DNA of 64,000 nucleotides from Flagellimonas zhangzhouensis (GTDB taxonomy: Bacteria > Bacteroidota > Bacteroidia > Flavobacteriales > Flavobacteriaceae): the NCBI RefSeq assembly GCF_900102925.1, contig NZ_FNKI01000001.1, positions 1,240,001-1,304,000 of the forward strand. The letters are read 5' to 3'. Both the position numbers and the translations under genes were made by a program. Position 1 is the stretch's first letter, and each line of letters begins with the position of its first letter. This document shows, in pieces, positions 9,117 through 15,229 of the stretch. Under the pieces are notes generated by a model, which worked only from the letters and a program-made list of their open reading frames with translations, was not told the origin of the DNA and searched no databases.

Positions 9117-9147
9117 AAAGGCACTGAAGATAATTCAGCGCCTTTTT
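9117..9147 (-). terminator. Rho-independent terminator of the FadL-type gene
   Basis: The stem AAAGGC(A)CTGAA pairs with TTCAG(C)GCCTTT around a 5-nt loop. The gene-distal side on the minus strand reads into T-rich sequence. It lies 22 bp past the stop codon at 9169. Confidence 0.75.
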
Positions 9148-9168
9148 CTATGGTTATTTTGGGTTATT

Positions 9169-10473
9169 TCAAAGTTTGAGGGATGCGCCAAAACCGATCA
9201 TCATAGTGGTCATGTCATAAGAAACCTCACTTCCTGGAATGGCTCCGTAGGGTGGGAAGTTTTGAATGAATTGGGGATTCAGCAATGGACCTGAAGTGGC
9301 ATCGCCACTTGTGCCATAATGAATCAATGCATCCAAGGTAAAGCGTTCGCTAAATTCATAGCTTATCCCAAATTGGTAGGCATTTTTAATGATGGCGGTC
9401 GCAGGCACATTAAAAAATGCAACGTCACTATTAATAGGATTGGAACTGTAAGTGTAGCCAACCCTAATGGGTAATTTGTTCACTCCTTTGTATTGCACAC
9501 CTGCAGAAATAATGTTTATGTTCTCCCATCCAAAGCCAGCTACAGAAGCGGTTTGTGTCCAACCAGCAGTGGAAAATCCATCAGTGTTTTCATAATCGAC
9601 CATTCTATAGTCCAAAGCAATGTCGATGTTTCCCAAAGAATAGCCCAATCCAAAGGAAAGTATGGATGGGTAATCCATATTAAAATCATTAGTGCTTGTT
9701 GAGCCATCCAAATAGGTATTCTCCAATTCGAAGTCTTCAAAATACTGAGTGGTTTTATAGGAAACCCCAGCTTTAATTCCTGTTGATGAATGGTAAAACA
9801 CACCAATTTGACCTCCAAAACCTAATGCTGAAGCCCTATCGGCGGTTGGGTAACCTGCTTGTGTTGGATTTGCTGTTGGGTTTGGCATTAATTCCAATGA
9901 AGAGTAGTTAAACGTGGGTTGGATTCCGATGGAGAATTCGTCTGAAATCTCATAGGCCCATGCAAGTCCAACCTGTAACAGCATATAATCCGATTCAATG
10001 CGTCCAAAACCGCCATTGGCTTGTGGCATGGTAATGGGATTGCTCATGCTTTCAGGAAACGTGACCCCAAAGCCACTGATACCAAAAATGGAAGCTCCAA
10101 AAGTGCTTTTACTTTCTGGTTTGCTCCAAACCATTGCCAAGGCAGGCATTGGCGAAACACCTCTGTCATCTTCAGTTGTTCCACTGTAAAAATTACCTGT
10201 GGGCTGTCCTTGATCATCAAATTCCGGTACAGTTGAGCTTACTTCAGGTGAAGAGAAAAACAAACCAACATCCAATTTAATAATGTTGTCATCAAAAGTA
10301 GTGATCGTGGCAGGATTCCATTGTAATGCTCCAGAGATGTCCAGCGGTTGTGCGGTGGCCGCTCCCCCCATGGACATGTTCACCGATCCAACACCTTGCA
10401 TAATGTGTCCTGCCTGAGAAAAGGTGATGGTGGTCATTAATAATGCAACAAGTGTTGCCAATAAAGTTTTCAT
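9169..10473 (-). CDS. OmpP1/FadL-type outer membrane transport protein
   Basis: A 434-residue outer-membrane beta-barrel. A signal peptide (MKTLLATLVALLMTTITFSQA) is followed by the family's N-terminal hatch region: HIMQGVGSVNMSMGGAATAQ, then GALQWNPAT, matching the N-P-A element of FadL. Later segments alternate aromatic and small residues typical of barrel strands, and the protein ends in a short strand (MMIGFGASLKL). FadL members import long-chain fatty acids or other hydrophobic compounds; the substrate here is not determined. It is monocistronic with its own terminator. Confidence 0.9.
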   Translation of the reverse strand: MKTLLATLVALLMTTITFSQAGHIMQGVGSVNMSMGGAATAQPLDISGALQWNPATITTFDDNIIKLDVGLFFSSPEVSSTVPEFDDQGQPTGNFYSGTTEDDRGVSPMPALAMVWSKPESKSTFGASIFGISGFGVTFPESMSNPITMPQANGGFGRIESDYMLLQVGLAWAYEISDEFSIGIQPTFNYSSLELMPNPTANPTQAGYPTADRASALGFGGQIGVFYHSSTGIKAGVSYKTTQYFEDFELENTYLDGSTSTNDFNMDYPSILSFGLGYSLGNIDIALDYRMVDYENTDGFSTAGWTQTASVAGFGWENINIISAGVQYKGVNKLPIRVGYTYSSNPINSDVAFFNVPATAIIKNAYQFGISYEFSERFTLDALIHYGTSGDATSGPLLNPQFIQNFPPYGAIPGSEVSYDMTTMMIGFGASLKL

Positions 10474-10615
10474 ACGAAGAGGTTTTACACAGTAAGTGGC
10501 TGATGTGTAGTAGATTGTTCAGTCAGATGCTGTACAGTTAAATCTAGTGTAAACCTACTAATAAACTGGAGTAAAGTGTATGATAAAAATCATGAATCAT
10601 GGTGTAAAAAAGGGA

Positions 10616-10635
10616 AAGCCCCTTAAAAGGGGCTT
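10616..10635 (-). terminator. Terminator of the lipoprotein gene
   Basis: A perfect inverted repeat, AAGCCCCTT-AA-AAGGGGCTT, sits 33 bp past the stop codon of the lipoprotein. On the minus strand it is followed by a T-rich run interrupted by CCC. Confidence 0.75.
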
Positions 10636-10667
10636 AATCAACAACAAACTAGAATTATGGAACTAAC

Positions 10668-11441
10668 CTACCACGCCAGATTGTAGGTGTTTCCACTGCC
10701 CATGGTTAGTGTTGCAGTTTGGTTACCCGTAAATTCCAGGGTGCCTGAAAAATTATAGGAGTTTCCGTTGGTTGCTTTGCCTACAAAACTTGCATATACG
10801 GTACCCGAAGCAATATTGTAATTGGATTTTAGTATGGCCAGGTTTGTAGTAGTGAATTCAATGGTGCTTGTAAATGAATTGATGGTACTCACATTGGATT
10901 CTTGTGTTCCGGAAATACTGAAGGTTTCATTAACAAGATAACTATTGCTGGCATCATCCAGATTGGTGATATTTATAGTGGCACTTGTACTGGCTTCGCT
11001 TGAAATTCTAGGTCCATCGTAGGTTGATGTGCCGTCCAATTCAAAATCTGCAGCAGAAGGAATAATTCCCGTTCCACATTGTACCATCCAGCTCCAGATT
11101 AAACTGGCATCGTATGAGATGCTTCCGGATTGACCCGAAATGTTGTAGGATGAGCCATACTCCACTCCACATTCGTAATCTTCAGCTTTACCTGAAGTTG
11201 AGTTGTCTTCCTCAAGAGTGTAAATGGCCTCTTGGGTAATTTCTACCATTCCGCCAGAGTCTGGAGAAACTGACATTGCAATGGCTTCTGCGGCTTCCTC
11301 TTCGGTAATGGTAGCTTCTGGTTCGCCTACACCATCGTCTCCATTGCTACAGGAAGCAAAAGTCAAGGTGAAAGCTGCAGCTCCCAATACGATAAGGTTT
11401 TTTGTGTTGAATTTGGTTTTTGGTAAGATTAGATTTTTCAT
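10668..11441 (-). CDS. Hypothetical beta-rich lipoprotein
   Basis: A 257-residue protein with a 30-residue signal region ending FASC, giving a lipid-anchored Cys, then an Asp/Glu-rich linker (EPEATITEEEAAEAIAM). The rest is rich in Ser, Thr and Asn and appears all-beta. It has a Cys in ECGVEYG and one in VQCGTG that could form a disulfide. No family recognised. A LytTR-type direct repeat lies 90 bp upstream with a -7-like box between, so it is probably controlled by the neighbouring LytTR regulator (inference). Confidence 0.75.
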   Translation of the reverse strand: MKNLILPKTKFNTKNLIVLGAAAFTLTFASCSNGDDGVGEPEATITEEEAAEAIAMSVSPDSGGMVEITQEAIYTLEEDNSTSGKAEDYECGVEYGSSYNISGQSGSISYDASLIWSWMVQCGTGIIPSAADFELDGTSTYDGPRISSEASTSATINITNLDDASNSYLVNETFSISGTQESNVSTINSFTSTIEFTTTNLAILKSNYNIASGTVYASFVGKATNGNSYNFSGTLEFTGNQTATLTMGSGNTYNLAW

Positions 11442-11489
11442 AATTGATAAGGTTTAAAAATTAATTTTCTTTTTATTGTTATTTTTTGG

Positions 11490-11497
11490 CTAAACTA
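11490..11497 (-). promoter_or_regulatory. -7-like box of lipoprotein promoter
   Basis: Read on the minus strand this is TAGTTTAG, one mismatch from TAnnTTTG. It starts 33 nt downstream of the proximal TTCACC element, the same distance as at 14704-14711. No TTG is present at the -33 position, as expected if an activator replaces it. Confidence 0.45.
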
Positions 11498-11530
11498 GGC
11501 TGGTCTGTAATGTTTGGGGGGCATAAAAAA

Positions 11531-11560
11531 GGTGAAGCTGTCAATTTTGGGGGTGAATCA
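11531..11560 (-). promoter_or_regulatory. Putative LytTR operator 1 (upstream of lipoprotein)
   Basis: On the plus strand GGTGAAGCT (11531-11539) and GGTGAATCA (11552-11560) form a direct repeat with a 12-bp spacer, a 21-bp period. Six A residues border it on the gene side. The same layout occurs at 12401 and 14745. LytTR regulators are known to bind paired 9-bp direct repeats with such spacing. Confidence 0.6.
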
Positions 11561-11564
11561 ACCC

Positions 11565-12341
11565 TTAGCCCTTGTAATCCATTTTGCCCTTGAAATAATC
11601 ATAAAATCCTTTGAAGATTAGTACCAAAGGATTGTTGCTGATGAAACCCGTGGTGATTCCATAAGTGGGTTTTTCGGTTTCGGGTTGATAGGTGCCGAAC
11701 ATACGGTCCCAGATCATAAGTACACCGCCAAAATTCTTGTCGATATAATCTTCATTTGATCCATGATGTACTCGATGCGCAGAAGGTGTGGCCAAAATAC
11801 CTTCAATAAATCCTAATTTGCCGACGGCCTCGGTATGTAGAAAAAATTGATACAACAAGTTTAATCCGAAGGAAACAGCGACCAACTCAAAAGGAAGGCC
11901 TATTAAAATAAGTGGAGCAACCACAAAAGGGGTCAACAATGCACTGAGCCAATTGAGGCGGTAGGAAACGGTAAGGTTCATGAACAAACTCGAATGGTGC
12001 ACCAAATGAAATGCCCAAAGAAATTTTATTTTATGACTGTACCTATGGTACCAATAGTACATAAAATCTACTGCGATAAAACTGATGAGGAATACCCACG
12101 CATTGATTTTTAATTGAAGCAAGGCAAATTGCGCCAAATAGGACATGGTGGCATATTGAAACCCAAAAAGGAACACTTTAGACATTTGAAAACCCGCAAA
12201 AATGGCCAGATTCGCTAAGGTGTCCTTTGTTTCATAGACTTTTTTATCATTTTTCCAGCTCCAGATAATCTCCAAGATTACCAAGATGAGCAAAATAAGG
12301 AAGATTGCTCCTCCATGCTCCATTCGTGTTTCGTTTTCCAT
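11565..12341 (-). CDS. Sterol desaturase / fatty acid hydroxylase family enzyme
   Basis: A 258-residue integral membrane di-iron enzyme. The family's histidine clusters are visible: YHRYSH at about 95-100, HLVHHSS at about 110, and HRVHHGS near 190, separated by hydrophobic helices. The family hydroxylates or desaturates lipids using O2; the substrate here is unknown. I place the start at the ATG at 12341. A GTG at 12350 would add three residues, but it falls inside a 20-bp palindrome that is more likely untranslated. It lies downstream of the LytTR regulator and has its own candidate operator at 12401-12430, so regulation by that system is plausible. Confidence 0.92.
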   Translation of the reverse strand: MENETRMEHGGAIFLILLILVILEIIWSWKNDKKVYETKDTLANLAIFAGFQMSKVFLFGFQYATMSYLAQFALLQLKINAWVFLISFIAVDFMYYWYHRYSHKIKFLWAFHLVHHSSLFMNLTVSYRLNWLSALLTPFVVAPLILIGLPFELVAVSFGLNLLYQFFLHTEAVGKLGFIEGILATPSAHRVHHGSNEDYIDKNFGGVLMIWDRMFGTYQPETEKPTYGITTGFISNNPLVLIFKGFYDYFKGKMDYKG

Positions 12342-12344
12342 AAT

Positions 12345-12364
12345 CTTCACTTTTTAAAGTGAAG
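12345..12364. promoter_or_regulatory. Perfect palindrome before the desaturase start
   Basis: CTTCACTTTTTAAAGTGAAG has 9-bp arms around a 2-nt centre and lies 4 bp before the chosen ATG. Each arm carries CTTCAC, which also occurs in the nearby direct-repeat sites. It could be an operator or an RNA hairpin over the start region. Confidence 0.45.
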
Positions 12365-12400
12365 TTGCCTTAAAATGGAAATTACTGAAGGGGAAAAAAA

Positions 12401-12430
12401 GGTGAAGCTGACAAAATCGGTGTTGAGACT
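12401..12430 (-). promoter_or_regulatory. Putative LytTR operator 2 (upstream of desaturase)
   Basis: GGTGAAGCT (12401-12409) and a weaker copy GTTGAGACT (12422-12430) are spaced by 12 bp. The run of A residues on the gene side is conserved. It lies between the stop codon of the response regulator and the desaturase start. The region 33 nt downstream has no good TAnnTTTG match, unlike the other two sites. Confidence 0.5.
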
Positions 12431-12441
12431 TTTCAAGAAGG

Positions 12442-13215
12442 CTATTCGTCCAGCCACTTTTTAAATTCTGGGGATTTGGCCTTACTCACTATTATTTTTT
12501 CGTGTGGTTTGGGTTCCACATTGACCACAAGTCGGCCATTAAAATAAAAGTCGATGTCCCTAACGGCCCAGCGCTGCACAATAAATTGTCGATTGGCCCT
12601 AAAAAATAGTTTGGGGGATATTTCAGCCAGAATTTTGTCCAAGGTAGACTCTATAGTGTATTTTTTTCCATCTGCGGTGTGGGCATACACAATTTCCTGT
12701 TCCGTAAAAAACCATTGGATTTTATCAACTGGAAGGGGTATGAGCTTGTTTTGGTAATGAACCAAATAGGCTTCGCGATAGGATTTGCTGGTGTTGTTTT
12801 GTATGTAGTTTAAAAGCTCGTGGATCTTATCGTTTTCCACAGTTTTGTTGCCCAATGTGGTTTTATATTTTTTAAGGGCCTTTTCTACATCTTCCGATTG
12901 AAAAGGTTTTAAAATATAATCAAGTCCGTTCACCCTAAAAGCCTCCAAGGCATAATGATCATAAGCGGTAATAAAAATTACTGGAACGCTGGGTGAAATG
13001 GATTTGAAAATTTCGATAGAAAGTCCGTCGGTAAGTCGAATATCCATGAACAAAAGCTGGCAATCCCCCATATGATTTTGCAACCAATCAATGGAACCTT
13101 TTACGCTGTCCAATTTTTGAAGCACATTGATTTCGGGTTCCAAATTTTTTAGTGTGAATTCCAAATTACGCGCAATGGCAGGTTCATCTTCAATAATGGC
13201 AATATTGATAGGCAT
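12442..13215 (-). CDS. LytTR-family response regulator
   Basis: A 257-residue two-domain regulator. The receiver domain (about 1-120) has acidic residues E9/D10, the phospho-acceptor D58 (LLFMDIRLTDG), T83 (FITAYDHYAL) and K103 (YILKPFQSED). The C-terminal LytTR DNA-binding domain (about 150-257) holds the pattern KIQWFFTEQEIVYAHTADGK and LFFRANRQFIVQ. It sits 4 bp after the sensor kinase gene and is certainly its partner. Its likely targets are the direct repeats at 11531, 12401 and 14745, the last giving possible autoregulation. Confidence 0.95.
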   Translation of the reverse strand: MPINIAIIEDEPAIARNLEFTLKNLEPEINVLQKLDSVKGSIDWLQNHMGDCQLLFMDIRLTDGLSIEIFKSISPSVPVIFITAYDHYALEAFRVNGLDYILKPFQSEDVEKALKKYKTTLGNKTVENDKIHELLNYIQNNTSKSYREAYLVHYQNKLIPLPVDKIQWFFTEQEIVYAHTADGKKYTIESTLDKILAEISPKLFFRANRQFIVQRWAVRDIDFYFNGRLVVNVEPKPHEKIIVSKAKSPEFKKWLDE

Positions 13216-13219
13216 AGGG

Positions 13220-14245
13220 TTATGGATTTAAGGGCAATTGTACGGTAAAATGTGTGTCGGATTTTACGATATCTATGGATTTCCCCATCAAAATTTGGTA
13301 ACGCTCGTTGAGGTTTAAAAGTCCAATTCCTGTTGAAGGTTCCTTATAAATGGCTTCTTTGAGGGTATTTTTGAAAATGAGTTTATCATTTTCTTGAAAA
13401 ACATCGATGCGCAGCGGATATTCTTTAGAGACATAATTATGTTTTACCGCATTTTCCAAAAGCGGTTGTAGTGACATATGGGGTAGGTTTATGCCATGGG
13501 TTTTGGGAACATGGATATGGATGTCCAAGGCATCCTCAAAACGCATTTTCAGCAATTGTATATTGGAATCCAACAGTTCCAATTCTTTATCCAGACCAAT
13601 AAGTTGTTCGTGATGGTTGCCCAAGGAATAGCGAAACACCTTTGATAAGTGCGTAATGTAATCTTGTGCTTTGTTTGGATTTTCCCTGACCAAGGCAGAC
13701 AGGCTGCTCAATGCGTTGAACAAAAAATGGGGGTTTATCTGTGCCTTTAAATTTTTTATTTCGGCATCAAAATAAGCTGATTTCAATTGTTCGTTTTCGA
13801 GTTCCTTTCGTTTTTGAACCCGATTCAGCAAAACAATTTTGAGCATAATGGAAAGCAGTACCAAGCTGGTAATCAAGCGAAACATGTAGCCCAGTATAAA
13901 CAGTTTAAGGTTCGGAGCATTTTGAAACAAATATTTTTGGCTAATGCTTCCAATCGCCAGAAACAAAACCAAAAACAGTAAATTAAACAGCAGGTTCTTG
14001 GTGATTTCTTTCTTGTTTGTATTTTCCCATCGAAGCCACTTTAAGTTTAAGAAACCAATAAAAATACAATAGCCAAATTGGAAAAGTGTCTGATAGGCGA
14101 GCTCTGGTGCATTGAAGACCCAAGGTAACCCTATTCGTCTAGCCTCTCCGGGCAGCATCACGAACAAGCGATGAACGTTTAATGCGATGGCCAAAAATAC
14201 TGAGGCGAGGAGCAGTATTCTTTTTTCCGATTTGGTCATTTTCAT
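13220..14245 (-). CDS. LytS/YehU-type sensor histidine kinase
   Basis: A 341-residue kinase with four N-terminal transmembrane helices (about 10-27, 50-68, 86-104, 117-141) and no recognisable extracytoplasmic sensor domain. A short coiled linker leads to the His_kinase domain, with H173 in AQINPHFLFNALSSL. The ATPase N-box (SLQPLLENAVKHNY) and G-box (GIGLLNLNERYQ) follow. The signal may be sensed in the membrane or through the small exported protein encoded just upstream. It is co-transcribed with the LytTR regulator. Confidence 0.95.
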   Translation of the reverse strand: MKMTKSEKRILLLASVFLAIALNVHRLFVMLPGEARRIGLPWVFNAPELAYQTLFQFGYCIFIGFLNLKWLRWENTNKKEITKNLLFNLLFLVLFLAIGSISQKYLFQNAPNLKLFILGYMFRLITSLVLLSIMLKIVLLNRVQKRKELENEQLKSAYFDAEIKNLKAQINPHFLFNALSSLSALVRENPNKAQDYITHLSKVFRYSLGNHHEQLIGLDKELELLDSNIQLLKMRFEDALDIHIHVPKTHGINLPHMSLQPLLENAVKHNYVSKEYPLRIDVFQENDKLIFKNTLKEAIYKEPSTGIGLLNLNERYQILMGKSIDIVKSDTHFTVQLPLNP

Positions 14246-14261
14246 TGTTTAAAAATACAAA

Positions 14262-14297
14262 GGCTTCCCCAATCCACAACATTGGACAGGGAAAGCC
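14262..14297 (-). terminator. Imperfect terminator/attenuator between small ORF and kinase
   Basis: On the minus strand GGCTTTCCC...CCAAT pairs with ATTGG...GGAAGCC with one bulge, followed by TTTGTATTTTT. It lies between the stop codon of the 118-residue gene and the kinase start. It should reduce read-through into the kinase and regulator genes. Confidence 0.6.
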
Positions 14298-14324
14298 ATG
14301 ATCACTGTGTGAAAAAGTTATTTG

Positions 14325-14681
14325 TTATGAATTCTTTCGTTGCTTGTAACGCTCTTTGAGCTTACTTCTATTTTCCTTTTGCATCTCTTTGAACGATTCA
14401 AATTCACTCTCGCTCAAAAGTTGTTTCAATTCTTCATTTTTATTGTCCTGAATAGTTTTTAATGCTTTCATTTTGGTTAATCGTGACCCCTCACTTTCCC
14501 TTGTACTCTTAAATTGTTCAAAGTACTTATTGCTGATTTCAACAAAGGCTTCTTTCTTTTCCCCTGTTAATTGTAAAGTTTCGATTTGATGATCTAGAAC
14601 TGCTGCAAATTCCTCATCACTCTCTTGCGAGAAACCTAGAATAGACACACAAAACATTAAGGCAAACATTAATTTTTTCAT
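14325..14681 (-). CDS. Small exported helical protein, Spy/CpxP-like in appearance
   Basis: A 118-residue protein with a clear signal peptide (about 1-19, ending GFSQ). The mature part is highly charged and almost all helix. It contains LQLTGEKKEAFVEI, an ES(E) region and a Lys/Arg-rich C-terminus. Spacing and composition resemble periplasmic Spy/CpxP (LTxxQ) proteins, but I cannot confirm membership. Its position just before a sensor kinase recalls CpxP next to the Cpx system, so it may modulate the kinase. A three-copy direct-repeat site lies 64 bp upstream. Confidence 0.7.
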   Translation of the reverse strand: MKKLMFALMFCVSILGFSQESDEEFAAVLDHQIETLQLTGEKKEAFVEISNKYFEQFKSTRESEGSRLTKMKALKTIQDNKNEELKQLLSESEFESFKEMQKENRSKLKERYKQRKNS

Positions 14682-14703
14682 GGTAGTTTATTTAAATTTT
14701 AAG

Positions 14704-14711
14704 CAAGTTTA
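14704..14711 (-). promoter_or_regulatory. -7-like box of the small exported protein promoter
   Basis: Minus-strand TAAACTTG has one mismatch to TAnnTTTG. It begins 33 nt downstream of the proximal TTCACC of the direct-repeat site, exactly as for the lipoprotein promoter. Confidence 0.45.
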
Positions 14712-14744
14712 GGTTGATCCTTGAGGCGCTATGGAAGTAAAAAA

Positions 14745-14795
14745 GGTGAAACTGCTAAAATTGGAGGTAGGACAATGGATTTTAGGGGTGAAGCA
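14745..14795 (-). promoter_or_regulatory. Putative LytTR operator 3 (three repeats)
   Basis: Plus-strand 9-mers GGTGAAACT (14745-14753), GGTAGGACA (14766-14774) and GGTGAAGCA (14787-14795) follow each other at an exact 21-bp period. They sit between the divergent small exported protein gene and the thioredoxin-like gene. The A-tract on the 14744 side is shared with the other two sites. Confidence 0.6.
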
Positions 14796-14870
14796 AGTGA
14801 AGGCTAGAGTAAGTTGATTTTGAAAAGAATTGAACTTACTACTCCATGCAAAAACGTTAACAATTTTTCT

Positions 14871-14878
14871 TACTTTTG
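14871..14878 (+). promoter_or_regulatory. Candidate -7 box of the thioredoxin-like gene
   Basis: TACTTTTG fits TAnnTTTG, 19 bp before the start codon. No clear TTG is found at the -33 distance. Confidence 0.35.
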
Positions 14879-14897
14879 ACTGTAAACCTTTGAATTC

Positions 14898-15194
14898 ATG
14901 TCTAAATTTGGTGAACTTATCGATTTGAAAATTCCAGTTCTGTTGGATTTTTATGCAGAATGGAACGAGCAATCCACGTCCATGCATCCTGTTTTGAGCG
15001 ATGTTGCTGCGGCACTTGGCGAAAAAGGAAAAGTAATCAAGATAGATGTGGATAAGAACAAAGAACTGAGTCAAGCTTTGCGCATTAAAGGACTACCAAC
15101 CCTAATGATCTACAAAAAAGGAGAAATGGTCTGGCGACAGAGCGGTGAGCAAGATGCCAATACACTCATCGGCATTCTAAACGAATATATTTAA
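14898..15194 (+). CDS. Thioredoxin-fold protein lacking catalytic cysteines
   Basis: A 98-residue cytoplasmic thioredoxin-fold protein. The central strand LLDFYAEWNEQ and the cis-proline segment GLPTLMIYKKGE are typical. The active-site WCGPC is replaced by WNEQS, and the whole protein contains no cysteine. It therefore cannot perform dithiol exchange; a binding or scaffold role is more likely (inference). Family length is about 100-105 residues, so it is not truncated. It ends at a shared bidirectional terminator. Confidence 0.9.
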   Translation: MSKFGELIDLKIPVLLDFYAEWNEQSTSMHPVLSDVAAALGEKGKVIKIDVDKNKELSQALRIKGLPTLMIYKKGEMVWRQSGEQDANTLIGILNEYI

Positions 15195-15200
15195 ACAAAA

Positions 15201-15222
15201 AAGCGAGGTTTTTACCTCGCTT
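15201..15222. terminator. Bidirectional terminator
   Basis: AAGCGAGGT and ACCTCGCTT pair around a TTTT loop, with A-rich sequence before and T-rich sequence after. It serves both the thioredoxin-like gene and the convergent DUF2723 gene. Confidence 0.9.
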
Positions 15223-15229
15223 TTCTTTT

